Assembly: GCA_039621445.1 (NCBI GenBank)
Contig: CP154957.1
Span: 15,244,947 to 15,308,946 of the forward strand
DNA length: 64,000 nucleotides
Reading direction: 5' to 3'
Source of the DNA: Euglena gracilis
Lineage: Eukaryota; Euglenida; Euglenophyceae; Euglenales
Below the pieces are notes generated by a model. It did not search any database and had not been told where the DNA came from. It saw nothing but the letters and a program-made list of their open reading frames with translations. Within the stretch, counting starts at the first letter, position 1; every line of letters begins with the position of its first letter. Positions 43,110 through 54,383 of the stretch are shown here, one piece after another. A program made the position numbers and the translations under genes.

Positions 43110-43361
43110 CAGGGTTTTTTTTTTAAGACCTGGGGGAGGGGGGGGTCCCCCATCCACCCACTCCCAAACGCCAAAAATCCATGAAAAGGCCAAAAATCGC
43201 GAAAAATGCTGAAAATAGCGCCTTTTAAAAAATATGTTCGGCGCCTTCGACGCCGAAAAGTCTATCCCAACCCCCTCCTGGGGGGAACCTGGGGGGGGGG
43301 GGGGGGGGGGCTTGGCTGGACCCCCCCCCAGGGGGTCCAAGACTAAAAAATAAAAACCCCA
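43110..43361. mobile_element. hAT-like MITE, family 1 copy d, inverted, inside an exon
   Basis: It begins CAGGGTTTTTTTTTTAAGAC and ends CTAAAAAATAAAAACCCCA, in opposite orientation to copies a-c. It is flanked by the exact 8-bp repeat GTTGGCTC (43102-43109 and 43362-43369). The hairpin GGCGCCTTCGACGCC and the phrase AAAATCGCGAAAAATGCTG are the family core. The usual terminal CCCCTG has become CCCCAG at the right end, making a potential splice acceptor. Confidence 0.85.
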
Positions 43362-43362
43362 G

Positions 43363-43504
43363 TTGGCTCCGCACCGGAGGCCGGCCTGCCCGCCGACCTT
43401 GTCTCCTGCATGCCCGGGCCCGGCTGCACAAGGCATTGTGCATCACCACGGCCGGGGTGGACGCCGGGGACTGTGCCGGCTTCGTTGAACATCTCGAGGA
43501 AGAC
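43363..43504 (+). CDS. Probable exon abutting a MITE end
   Basis: The frame reads WLRTGGRPARRPCLLHARAR, LHKALCITTAGVDAGDCAGF and VEHLEED, with strong third-position GC; the donor is GAC|GTCTGT. The AG acceptor comes from the terminal base pair of the MITE/duplication junction. A second acceptor with better tract (CACTTTTTGCAG, exon start 43097) lies left of the MITE. Both acceptors give the same reading frame. The product is not recognised. Confidence 0.45.
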
Positions 43505-43554
43505 GTCTGTTGCAGTGCAGGAAAAAAGCAGAATCTGTTGTTGGCTTGTGTGAA

Positions 43555-44435
43555 GGTTGCTTCTGCACCGCGTGCACCGCGTGAGAATCATTTCCAAATG
43601 TGCAATTTCCACAAACTTCCACCAGTACCCCGTTTGTCTGGTTTCTTGCAAAACGTTTGGCCTCTTTTGGCCAATTTTTTTTTGGTCATTTTGGACACTT
43701 TTGGCCATTTTTGGCCGCTTTGGGCTTCATTTGGCAATTTCGACCACTTTTGGCTCATTTATATCAATCTTTGGCTGCTTCTGGCCATTTTCACCCATTT
43801 GTGGTCATTTTAGGCCACTTCTCTTTTGGCCACTTTTTGCCTATTTTTGACCACTTTTGGCCATTTTTGTGGCTTCTTGCACAGATTCAGTGGCCATCGG
43901 TACAGGTTTGGTGAGATCTTGTGGCAAAACCAGATGATTTGGGCCAAAAACAGCTAAAAATAGTCAAACTCACCCAAAATGCTTTGTTGTATTGTACCCC
44001 CCCCCCCTAGTCGTATGACCACCACCTCATTTATGACCACCCCCCGGTCACAGGTTGCAGGTCATGGGGGTGTTATGACCCCCCTCCCGGTCACAGGTTG
44101 CAGGTTGCAAAAAATTTAACACCACCTTATCTATGACCACCACCTCATTTACGACCACCCCCCCCCCCCGGTCACAGGTTGCAGGTTATGGGGGTGTTAT
44201 GGCCACCGCCCCCCCCCCCTGGTCACAGGTTGCAGGAACCCGGTCATACGACTAGGGGGGGGGGGGTAATGGATGGGTGGTTTTGCGCGTGTTTTCTCTC
44301 ATTCAGTCATTTTAGGTTGTACCTGTTTCTTGTCACGCGATGCCACGCGGTGCACGCATGATGTGCGGTGCCGCAAGCGGTGCGAAACTCGCAGTGTACG
44401 CGGTGTGGAAGCATCCCCTGGGGGGTTCGGCCATG
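43555..44435. repeat. Dispersed repeat, occupied by a TA-flanked element
   Basis: Landmarks GAATCATTTCCAAATGTGCAA, CAGATTCAGTGGCCATCGG, CAAAACCAGATGATTTGGGC, GATGGGTGGTTTTGCG and TTCTTGTCACGCG occur in the same order at 54990-55450. The copy here is split by the family-5 element at 43997-44266; the other copy is empty at that point. The CACGCGGTGC-like strings near 43565 and 44340 are part of this repeat, which argues against an exon there. Confidence 0.8.
43997..44266. mobile_element. GTCGTACGAC element with TA target, family 5 copy b
   Basis: C tract-CTAGTCGTATGACC ... GGTCATACGACTAG-G tract, flanked by TA (43995-43996 and 44267-44268). The interior has the same GGTCACAGGTTGCAGG units. The uninterrupted repeat at about 55370 serves as an empty site. 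Confidence 0.85.
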
Positions 44436-47020
44436 TATATCACAATTGGTGCCCCCCCGCATTGCCGATGCCCCGGTAAGCGTTGCACCCTTAGACTGGC
44501 CGCCATCTCACCCCAGCCTCCCTCCCTTCCCTCCTTCCCAAGAGATCACAGGATGTGCCCAGGGATCATGTTATCCGGGTGGAGGTAAGCGAGTGCATTC
44601 ACTCCCCCAATGAGATTGGGCGATCGATGGGTTGAACACCAGCATCCAGCTCAGGCATTGCCTGTTGTGCGAAGTTCAGAAATAGAAATCAATTCTCTTT
44701 TGATTTTCGGTCTTGTATCTCACCGTTTTGAGAATTTTGTACAACGGATGTTGGACTGGAAGGATGGGTTTGGATGTGATTTTGTGTGTTTTTGGCTTTT
44801 TTGGTTTTTTTCTTGGTTAACATGTTTTTTTTGCTAGGCAGTGAATTTGATGATTGAATCATCTGACGTGCCATGGTGGAATTTTTGTGGCCAAAGGTTT
44901 TTTTGTCCTTTTTTTCTTTTGCATTTTTATTTTACATATCCTGATACGACGTCAGATTTTCTTACCAAAGGCTTGGGAGGGCTCCTGCCCAACCCCCTCC
45001 CCGCTGAAGGGGGATTCAGGCTGGGTGGGTACTCCGCAAAGGGGTGGTTTTCTTCCATCTTCGGCACACAGCACGTCCCCTGGGTTCCTCTATGTTTTGG
45101 CACAAAACAAAGCCGAGTGAGAAACACCGAAATTCAGTCGACCCAAAATTAAAAATGGCCAAGGGGGGGACCTTCAGGGTCCGGCTTCTGAGCTGGCCCC
45201 CCCCCCCCCCGGGTCGCTAAGCGCCCCCCCGTCCCCCCCCCCCCCCCGGCGAAAGACAGCATCCCTGGCGGCGCCTTCACCGGTGTCGACCAGCCGACCC
45301 CCCTGCCCTGCCCCGCCCAACCTCTGCTGTGCACGCCGCTGCACACCGCACCCGTCCGGCCCCAATCCCCAGGCACTTCCCTGCCATCCAGTCGCCTCTA
45401 ATCAGCACCCCTCATTGCCCAGGGCGGTGGAACGATGATGGTGGGGCCAGTTGGGAGGGTGATGAGGAGGGAGATTGGGGGTTTCGTGAGGTTCTGCTGC
45501 ACCCCCCCCCCCCACCTCTGGGGGTTCCTGAGGAAGCTGGGTATCTGAGAATGTTTCGCATGTTTTGATTGAGTTTCTCAGAAAGATCCCCCAATTGCAT
45601 GTTGATGAGCGGCTCCTTTCCCACATCTGTTCTGAACAGTCCAGCATGCAATGTGCATTGCCGAGAAGCTCCCCCAAAGCCAAACAGCCAAATCCTCACC
45701 AACCATGGGGGGGGGGAGTGTCAGGTGCCCCACCAATTCTCTTCTTCCGCCCCAGGGTCCCTCCTCCCTCCCCCCGTGCCACAGCCATCCCTGCCTGAGG
45801 TCAGGACCGATTGTCCGGATATTCAGGCAACAAAGAGTCCGGAGCAAACCCACCGGCTGCGAGCTCCGTGGGGCACATATATAGGCCGTCGAGTCGAGGC
45901 CCATGCCCCACCGACCTCGGCAGCGCTGCTCTTCCATCAGATCATACCTGTGCGCATTTTTGTCCCCAGCCAACCCCCCCCCCCCAGGGTGTTAAGTGGG
46001 TGTTGAAGGGAGGGAGGGGGTCCAGACCATCCCCCCTCCTCCCTCCTCAGAGCTGCGGGGGGGTCCGGGGACCCTCGCATAGAACCTATGTTTTCATCAT
46101 CTGTTTTTGCCAATTTAGTCACCTTTTGAATCCCTCAGAATTTTTTTTTGCCGCTTTTCGCCGATGATTTTACCCGGGTGGTCGACTCCCCCCGGGGCCG
46201 GAACACCCTCCTCCCCCTCTCACTTGATACTTTGCCCCCCCTTTGGTTCTTGCCCATTTGAAGGTCCCAGTATTTTTTGTATTATCATGAATTTCTCATC
46301 TCAAGGATTCTGTTTTTTTTTTGCAGGGCTCCTGAAGGTCATTCTCTTCACTGAGCTCACCCCTCGTTTGATATTTTTCTCATTGTCACATTTCAATCTG
46401 ATCAAAAGCTGATATCTAATGTTTCTTTTTGAAAACAAGACCACATCATTTTTGCCTGACAATTTGCCAGAATCAGAATGAAGCGAACAACGTCTTTCAC
46501 TGGTGAGCATTTTGAATCCTAAGCCCTGAAGAATTGTTTTTCCCATTTCAGTGTTGGTGTTTTTGTTTGGTCCAAAGTATTTTCTGCAGGGGGGGATTGT
46601 TATTCGCATTTTTCCGCAATTTTCCACAAATTCCACAATATTCCGCAATTCCCGCAGTTTTTCGGCAATTTCTGCGCAATATTTTCCCTTTCCGAAATTT
46701 TTCCGCATCTCCCTGAGATGGAAGGCGAAATGAATTCCAGCCATTCCTTGAAGGTCTCACAACTTGCTTTTTTTTGTTATTTTGTTGCAAGTTTGCCAAA
46801 TTTTTCAGAATTTGACAAAATTTGGCAATTTTTCGCTTTCTGGTTTTTTCCCCTAAATTCTAGAGAGAACATGAAATAATGCTCAGAGAACATGAAATAA
46901 TACTCAGAGAAAATGAAGTAATTACTGGACCTACCCACAAAAAAGTCAAAGGTTTTCCCTTCTGGCGCTTCCCCGATAAAAACCCATCAATTCCTGAAAC
47001 CTTTGTTGCTATGCACTGTG
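44436..47020. other. No confident gene
   Basis: GC-rich homopolymer patches at 45195-45250 and 45500-45525 alternate with unique AT-rich DNA (44640-44960, 46280-46900). A frame at about 45255-45370 (AKDSIPGGAFTGVDQPTPL) follows a C tract and could be an exon, but it has neither a clear acceptor nor a partner. Confidence 0.4.
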
Positions 47021-47473
47021 CAGGGGGGGGGGAAATGCAACTTGCATAATTTGCATTTTTTTTGCATAATCGGCTTTTCCCGAAATTTGCATTTTTTTGC
47101 ATTTTTTTGCATTTTTTTGCATTTTTTTTGCATAAAATATTTTCCCCGGAAAAAATTTTTGTAGTTGGTTGCCATATGTTTGAATTTTTTTTGCATATTT
47201 TTGCATTTTCTACATATAATATTTTGCCCCGGAAAAAAATTTTGTTGTTGGTTGCCATATTTATGGATTTTTTTGCTTTTTTTGCATTTTTTTTTTCATA
47301 AAATATTTTGCCCTGGAAATTTTTTTTGATCTTAGGCAGCAAAGCTCTGTTATATTCCAGCTTTTTCTCAGGTGTTTCATGCAAGTTGCATTTTTTTGCA
47401 TTTTTTTTGCATTTTTTTGCATTTTTTTGACTTGCATAATTTGAAGGGCCCAGTTGCATTTCCCCCCCCCCCT
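47021..47473. mobile_element. G-tract/AAATGCAAC MITE, family 4 copy b
   Basis: Same ends and interior as 35639-36094. The exact 8-bp duplication GCACTGTG (47013-47020 and 47474-47481) fixes the insertion. The two copies differ mainly in T-run lengths, so both are young. Confidence 0.88.
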
Positions 47474-50137
47474 GCACTGTGCAGGGTTCAATATAAGGGC
47501 AGGTGGGGGTCCAACCCCCGGTCCGGGGGGGGGGCACAACCCACACCTATACAGTGCCACAGTCTGGGTGACCGATCTTTAGCCTGGTGCAAAGGCAGGG
47601 CAGAAAAACTTTGCCCTCCAAAATCGGTCAAAAATGACCCTTAGGCTCTTTTCGGGCAGGAATTTGTCAAAAATGCCAAAAAAATTTTCGACGCAGTGGT
47701 CAATTGTCGGAACAGTCAACATCAGAATTACGAGCTGCAGAAACCTGGCCTCCCAATTTGAAATGTCTAGTGTTTCTCCCCAGAATAACAACTCCACAAA
47801 ATGTTCTCATGGGCCACTTTTGGATATTAATTGCAATTAGCACAAAAAAAATGTCGTTTGTTATGAGCTTGGAGGGAAAAAAATCACCCAGGGAATGGGG
47901 AATGTTCTCACCTTCAAATGTTTTTAATCGACAAGCATTTGTGAAAATTGATGCAGCGCAAACAATGCCACATGGCAACAAAATTCACCGGTATTCTGAT
48001 GTAGAGACTGAGAATGAAAGGGCCTCTGGAGGCCAGCGCTCCGTCCGAACCACCATAGCTCCTTCACACACTCCTCCGTGTTGGTGGACTGCCCAGGGGG
48101 CGGAGAGGTGTGACTTCCCTGGCTGGGTGGGTTTGGGTGGGTAGGGGGTCGTCCACCCTCCACCCCGTCCTGGTTGGCAGGGAGGGGGGGTTCTGGCCAC
48201 CCCTGCCCCCACCAAGAAAATTTGCCCCCCCCCCGGGGGGGGGGGGGACAGCCAGCAGCCTTTTTCCAGCCTGGGACCCGACCCAACAAAATTAATGTAA
48301 GGTAATATAACGTAAGGGCGGCTGGACGGTTAGGAATTTTTTGCTTTCGGTGGTGCAAAAATGGACAAAGTGTCGGAAAGGGCCCAGGCCATGGTTGAAG
48401 GTTACGCCAGGGGGCCAACTTTAGGGGGGCCAAGTTTGCATGTAAGGAGGAGGGGCCAAGCGCCCGGGGGGGGGGGGATGTTAAAGAGTCCCCAGCAGTG
48501 CGTCGCTTGGCGACCACCTGAGGACAGGGTTGTACCGGGGGGGGGGGGGAATTTTGCCCTAGAGAAAATTTGCACGGGCAAATTTCGCGGAAGCAAATCC
48601 CGCGAAATATTTCCGGACATTTTTAAGGAATCCCGCAAAATTTTTGTCCATGTATTCCCTTTCAGGCCATTTTTGCTTCACAGAAAAAAAAATCCCGCGA
48701 AATATTTCCGAAATTTTTAAGGAATCCCGCGAAATTTGTCGTCCGCGAAATTTGTCGCCGCAAAATTTCTCTGGCACAAAATTCCCCCCCCCCCGGTATG
48801 GGAAGCTCCGCAGACATGAGGTTGGTGGTGGGGGGGTTCCCCCCCCCCCTAGGGGGGTAAGGTGGTAGGGGGGGGGGGGGGGCCCCACCCCCCCCCCCCT
48901 AGTTTCGGAAGGGGGTCCCTACCCCCACCCCCCCTCCTCTGCGGAGGCAAAAGAATTTCCGGTGCTTCGCTCCAGGAGTGTATTTTAGGACTTTTTTTGA
49001 GGCTCAACATGAAATTTTTGCAAAATGGCGAAAAATGACCATAAATCGGGACAGGAGTTGTCAGGAAATCAAAATACTGTTAGATAGGGCATTTTAAGGG
49101 GACATTTCTTTTGATTCCCCACCATTTTTGAGAAATTTCAGAAAAATTGACCTTTTGACCCAAAAAGCGGCTAAAATTTTCGGCGACCGAAAACTGGAGG
49201 TAGGAGGGGGGTCCCCCCCCCCTCCGAGATTCCCATACAACCCCGCCTGAGGAGGTCCAGCTCAGAACAGGCTGTTTTACAAACCCCGGCAGGGGGGGGC
49301 ATGCTATCCTATGCCCGCACAGCAACACCCCACCCCCGGGAGGGTCGATTTTGGGTCCCGGTGCCTGCCGGTCAAGTCAACTTTCTCTTGAAAAAGGTCA
49401 TTTCTGGGTATTTTTGGGGCCTGTGGGGTGAGGGGGCGCCAGGGGTGAGCCTGCTTGGTTGGGGGAATTAATCCAATCCTGCTGGACGTGGGCTTTTTTT
49501 TTGCCTAAAAATTGGCACCGGAACAGGCCCAGGGGGAGGGGACAACAAACAAACAAACTGGGCCAGAAGCGAGTTTAGCGCCGGCCATAAACAAACGAGG
49601 AAATGCAACTGGAAAATTTGTGGTTGGAAACCCCCCCCCCCAGGGGTCCCCGGCTGGTTGGGCCAGTCCCGGGGTTGAACTGGGTACCCAAAAAAATTGG
49701 AAACCGCAAAAATGCCCCAAAAACTGCCAATTATGCAAAAAGCGATTTTTGACCCAAATTCGTCTTGGCCAGCCAAGCGTTGGGGGGGGGGGGAGGTACA
49801 TTTAACCTCTTTAACATTTGGCTGCCCCAGCGGGCATCACGACTCTCGTTGCCTGGTTTGTCGGGAGTGGCCCGCATGTCCAGCCCACTCCCCACCCCTG
49901 CCCTCCAAACCGCAGACCCTCCCCCACACAGTCCACCCCTCATCTCCTCATCTCCCAGCAGCTCTCTCCCTGGCGCAGCCGGCTCGCCGCTAGCCCCAGG
50001 GGGCCGCTGAGGTACGTAGTTACCCTTGGCCTCGGCACCCCCAGGGGACCCGGGGGCCGGCTGACAGCGAAGCCTTCATGTGGCTGACGACTGCAACGGG
50101 CGAAGTGCTTTCCAGCGTTGTATGGCTGAGCCGGAGC
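47474..50137. other. Repeat-rich, no confident gene
   Basis: It contains TCCCGCGAAATATTTCCG tandem phrases (48590-48760), GGGAAGCTCCGCAGACATGAG (48800, also 11838), GAAAACTGGAGGTAGGAGGG (49190, also 15225) and CTGGGCCAGAAGCGAG (49558). A small GC-rich segment ending CCGCTGAG|GTACGTAG at 50009 has a perfect donor but no exon body could be chosen. Confidence 0.45.
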
Positions 50138-50220
50138 CACACCATTGCTGACTGACTGGTTTTTTCAGAGTGGAAAGTGACCCCCCTCCCCCCCCCCAGG
50201 GGTCGCTGAGCAATGGTATG
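50138..50220. mobile_element. CATACCATTGCT-type mini-MITE, family 2 copy b
   Basis: CACACCATTGCTGACTG ... GGTCGCTGAGCAATGGTATG, only 83 bp: two ends joined through GGTTTTTTCAGAGTGG and a C tract. The flanks GCCGGAGC and GCATGAGC match at six of eight, so the duplication is decayed or coincidental. Confidence 0.65.
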
Positions 50221-51642
50221 GCATGAGCTTGAAGCTCGGACAAGCCCCAGAAAACCTATTCCCCCCCCCTTGTTGGCCCCCTCCGACGATTGGAGTAAAT
50301 TTTTCCCTCGACCTGTTGCGGCCAACACAGACTTCTTTTCAGGCATGAGGCTTGGCCGCTCGTTGACCCCGCCAGGCAAGGGGCCACCCCCCCCCCCCCG
50401 AAGCTGACCAGGTGTTTTGTGTGGTGCTGAGCTCTTCATGTGCCTGCTGGTGCCGTGCCATCCGGCTGCCACGGTGGACCTTCGGCACCACCTGGCGGCC
50501 CGGCCCAGCCCAGCTCAATTAGGCAAACTGGTGGATGCAGGCCAGCCTGGATTTTGGCAGGGAACCTATTTGGTTCCCTGCCATTTTGGAGGTATTTTAA
50601 GGTTTTTTTTTTTTTACCAAAAAACTGGCCTGAACACAGCAAACTCAAGCCGAACGTGTACAAAATGGCCAACATCGGCCGAAAAATGGCCGTAACTCGG
50701 GCCAGGTGGGGAGTTAGGGAAAACGTAAAGTATGTTTGGAGAGGGCGTTCCAAGAAAACTTCATTTTTGGTCGCCAGACATTTCTTTGATTCCTCCCCCA
50801 AAAAGGCCGAAAACGGCAGAGTCGGAGCCTACCGCGCTGTTTTATTTTCGGCCATATCTCGGGCTTGGCGGGGAGTTCTGGGGAAATCAAAACACTGTTG
50901 GATAGGTATTTTAAGGGCTTCAATTTCGGTCTAATATTTCCTTTGGTTTTGCTTCATTTCCGAGATATTTTGGAAACATCGATTTTCTGGCCCCAAAAAA
51001 ACAGCCCAAAATGACCCCTGAAATGGGCCAAAATTGGCCGAAAAATAGCTCGGTAGCCATGGCCACCGAGCTGTGGTGGCCATAGCTCGGGGCATTCCAA
51101 GGGCTTCATTTTTGGTCTCCGGACATTTCCTTTCATTTTTCTTTATTGTTGATATATTTTGAAAGAATAAGATTTTTTAAACCAAGAGCAGCCAAAAAAG
51201 CACCTTTTGGGCCGTTTTGGACCCCCAAAAGCACGCCGGAAGCATGGCAGCAGCCAAAACGGCGAATGAGGCAATCGAGGCCTCCAGGGGTACATTTATT
51301 CTGACCAACATTTTCGGAGATAATGCATATTTTCTATTTTCGAAAAATTGATTTTTTTTGACCAAAAATCTCACCCCGGCGAAATGGCAGAGTCGAAACT
51401 GGGGGTGTGGGCCCCTTCGCGGATGAATAACTTGGGCTTGGCTTGGCGGGGAGTTGGGGGTTGAACGGAGGTGATTCAGAAACTGGAAAACCAGTCGCTC
51501 GACTGAAAAAAAAAAGCCGGCAATGGGGCCGGGGTCATGGTGATAATCCACTGGTTCTTTTCCCCTGTGGCAAGCTTCGCTCTTACTCCAAAGAGATATG
51601 AGCTCAGCTCCAAAGCCTGGGCAGATTTTATGGTTATTGGTA
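50221..51642. other. Repeat-rich, one weak coding patch
   Basis: 50420-50575 is GC-balanced with an open + frame (GAELFMCLLVPCHPAATVD), but the minus strand is open too. 50640-51500 is an inverted relative of the GGCCGAAAA/CAAAGGAAATG repeat block. No gene called. Confidence 0.4.
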
Positions 51643-51825
51643 CCCGTCCCCCCCCCTTGTCGTACGACCACCAGGCATCTCTTTACCCCCCCCCCCTTGT
51701 CGTACGACCACCCCTCATTTACGACCACCCCCCCAGTCACAGGTTGCAGGTCATGGGGGTGTTATGACCCCCCTCCCGGTCACAGGTTGCAGGAACCCGG
51801 TCGTACGACAAGGGGGGGGGTCGGG
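51643..51825. mobile_element. GTCGTACGAC element with TA target, family 5 copy c
   Basis: CCCGTCCCC-tract-CTTGTCGTACGACC ... GGTCGTACGACAAG-G tract-TCGGG between TA pairs (51641-51642 and 51826-51827). A second left end (CTTGTCGTACGACC at 51696) shows another copy nested or duplicated within. Family-5 interior sequence resumes at 52060-52280 after a G/C-rich insertion. Confidence 0.7.
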
Positions 51826-53036
51826 TAAGTCAGAAGGCCCCCCCCAGGGGGAGGGGGGGTGGGTGGGGTCCGGGCCGGACCCCCCGGGGGGGGGGGGGTC
51901 CTGCGCCGGAGGCCCCAGGTATACCTTTTCAGCCGAAAATTTTTGAAAATTGCTTTTAACGGGCCCGATTTTTGGGGGGGGTCCCCCCCCCAGGGGGTCC
52001 CGCGCCACCCTGGGTGGGTGGGGGGGACCCCCCCCCCCCCCCCCAAAAAAGAAGCCTGACGACCACCCCTCATTTACGACCACCCCCTGGTCGCAGGTTG
52101 CAGGTCATGGAGGTGTTATGACCCCCCCCCCGGTCGCAGGTTGCAGGTTGCGAAATTTTTTAACACCACCTTACCTACGACCGCCCCCTCATTTACGACC
52201 ACCCCCCGGTCGCAGGTTGCAGGTTATTGGGGTGTTACGACCCCCCCCCCCCCCGGTCACAGGTTGCAGGAACCTGGTCCTCCCCTCCTGACATGAAATG
52301 TGGCATTTCAAAAATTTGGTGTCCTACATTTGGAAGCCCCCCCCCATTTTTGCTCTTATATGCGAATGCAAATTTGGTTGGGTGCCAACCTTCCAAGGTT
52401 GACCCCTTGGCTTTGCCCCAGTTGCGGCCTGGCCAACGGTGGAGAGCATTAGGGCCCAATTCCTTTTTTTTCCAGATTTTGTTCCTCCATTCCAGCGCTC
52501 TGCCTTCTAAGAACCCAACCTTTCCTTTCTCCGCCACAAACACTGACCACTCCCATTCCGCTCTTTATTAAATGGCCAGCAGGACAGCTCGGGTTTAGCA
52601 GAGTGAGGAGCTCTTTCATCCTAGGCTCTTTCACCAAGGGTTAAACCCCAGCTTGAAAAAAAACTGCTTTCTCCCTGCTTCAGGATGGTTTTTCCTTCAA
52701 ACGCTGGTTTGAGAATTAGGTTGCATTTTTTGCTAATTCACGACTAGTCCCGGGGCATTTCCCAAATGAAGCATGAGGTGTGTGCAGGACATTTTTGAAC
52801 ATCCCCCAGCTTGGCCCCTCGTCTTTCCATGCAGCTTTGTCCCCCAAAAGTGAACAATCGTAACTCTGGTCTTGACCCTCTTTTTTCGGGCTTTTGGCCT
52901 ACTTTGCATATAGTGCATCGCCTGCTGAAAACCTTGACATCTAAATTTATCGCATCAACTGCGGGTCCCAATTGTGGCCTGGAGGGGTGCGTTCTTTGCC
53001 CTGTCCTTGCTGAGGCAATGGACGCCGTTCGCACAG

Positions 53037-53209
53037 GCCCTGACCCCGGACGCTGGTGTCCGGAGCCTGCGGGGCCGCGCCCCTCCTCCTCCCCTCGGGC
53101 TGTCGCTGTGCATGGCCCAGGCGTCCCCCCGCTCCGCCGACCAAGCCGCTGCTTTGATCGCCTTTATGCCGCCCCAGGCGTTGGCGGCGGGGGGCTTGCT
53201 GCACCTTTG
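53037..53209 (+). CDS. Possible exon, product unknown
   Basis: Acceptor CGTTCGCACAG, donor TTTG|GTTCG. ALTPDAGVRSLRGRAPPPPL, then GLSLCMAQASPRSADQAAAL and IAFMPPQALAAGGLLHLW read well and have high third-position GC. The upstream open sequence (WRGAFFALSLLRQW) could extend the exon left. A second + frame is also open. Unrecognised. Confidence 0.38.
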
Positions 53210-53966
53210 GTTCGATTCCGACCCCCCCCCCCCGCAAGGCAAGGCAGAACGGGAATCGGCCAAACAGCCAGGGTGGTGGGTGGGGGGGGGGTCGACCCCC
53301 CACCACCTCTGCCTGTATTTCCGGGAGCACCAATTTTTGGACCCCAAAATTTTTTCCAGCTCCTTCGGCGCCGGGTGTTTTATTTTTGACCCATTTTGGG
53401 ACCCATATAGGAGGTCCCCCCCAAAAAACCCCCAAACCCCCATTTTTTCCACACCTTCCGAAATTTCAACATCTTCTCAAAATTTGATTTTTGAGAGGTT
53501 TTTGAAGCAAAAAAATCCTGTGGAAAAAACCCAAAAAGTTCAAATAAAAATTGTCAGTTAAATTTGATTGTGCCAAAATTTGGGCCATTTTTTTTGACCT
53601 TCGTTTTTTTCACCCCCCCCACTAAAAGAACTACCAATTTTTAACCCTGAAAATTTTGAGATTTTTTGGTCAAAAAATGTTGTTTTCCATCAACAAATCA
53701 TGCATTTTGGGTTCATTTTTCAAAAAAAGTCAAATATTTTCCCCGGTCAGCATCCCCGTTTTCCCAAAATCGGTGAAAGTGCTGTGGTGGGTGGGGGCCC
53801 CCCGCCTCCTGGGTGGGGGGGGTCGACCCCCCCCCACCAGGCCTTGCCGTTCTGTTCTGCCGCAAGGTCAATAATGCCTCGGAATGGTGCCAACCTCACT
53901 CTGGGGCGCCCTCTTTGTTTCCGAGAGGTTGCACATCCCCCCAATGGTCTTGTTGGGGTTTGTGGT
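53210..53966. other. No gene seen
   Basis: G/C tracts with TTCCAGCTCCTTCGGCGCC, then AT-rich DNA (53400-53760). GGGGTCGACCCCCC palindromes occur at 53288 and 53818. Confidence 0.45.
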
Positions 53967-54375
53967 CAGCTTTTGCTCAAGGGATTGCAGTACCCCCCCC
54001 CCCCCGGGGGCTGGACTGCAGCTAGTCCAAATTTGGCTAGTGGGTTTTCTCGCAGACCCCCCCCCCTGGGGGGTCTGCTAGCAGGGCTAGCTAGTGGAAA
54101 AATTTTTTCCAGTGACCGGCGCGAAGCGCCAAAAAAATTTTTCGGGACCCCCCAAAATGGCCAAAAATGCCCGTTTTTGTCCATTTTTGGGAATTTTTGG
54201 AACAAAATCAGCCAAAAACCTGTTAAAAACCTCATTTTTCCTCCGGCGCGATTTTTTTTTCAGTCCGGGGGGCCCCCCCCCCCCCGGGGGGGGTCTAGCT
54301 AGTCCACTTTTTCCAGTGTCTAGCCGATTGGCTAGCCAGTACCCCCCCCCCCCGGGGTCCTTAAGCAAAAGCCTA
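53967..54375. mobile_element. CAGGCTTTTGC-ended MITE, family 3 copy b
   Basis: CAGCTTTTGCTCAAGG ... CCTTAAGCAAAAGCCTA, flanked by the exact 8-bp duplication TTTGTGGT (53959-53966 and 54376-54383). Long stretches are identical to 16730-17154, including AATGGCCAAAAATGCCCG and TGTCTAGCCGATTGGCTAGC. Confidence 0.9.
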
Positions 54376-54383
54376 TTTGTGGT

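Noticed and set aside
44340-44475. Exon with a CCCCG|GTAAGC donor
   Set aside because: Most of the segment belongs to the dispersed repeat also present at 55380-55500, so the coding look is not independent.
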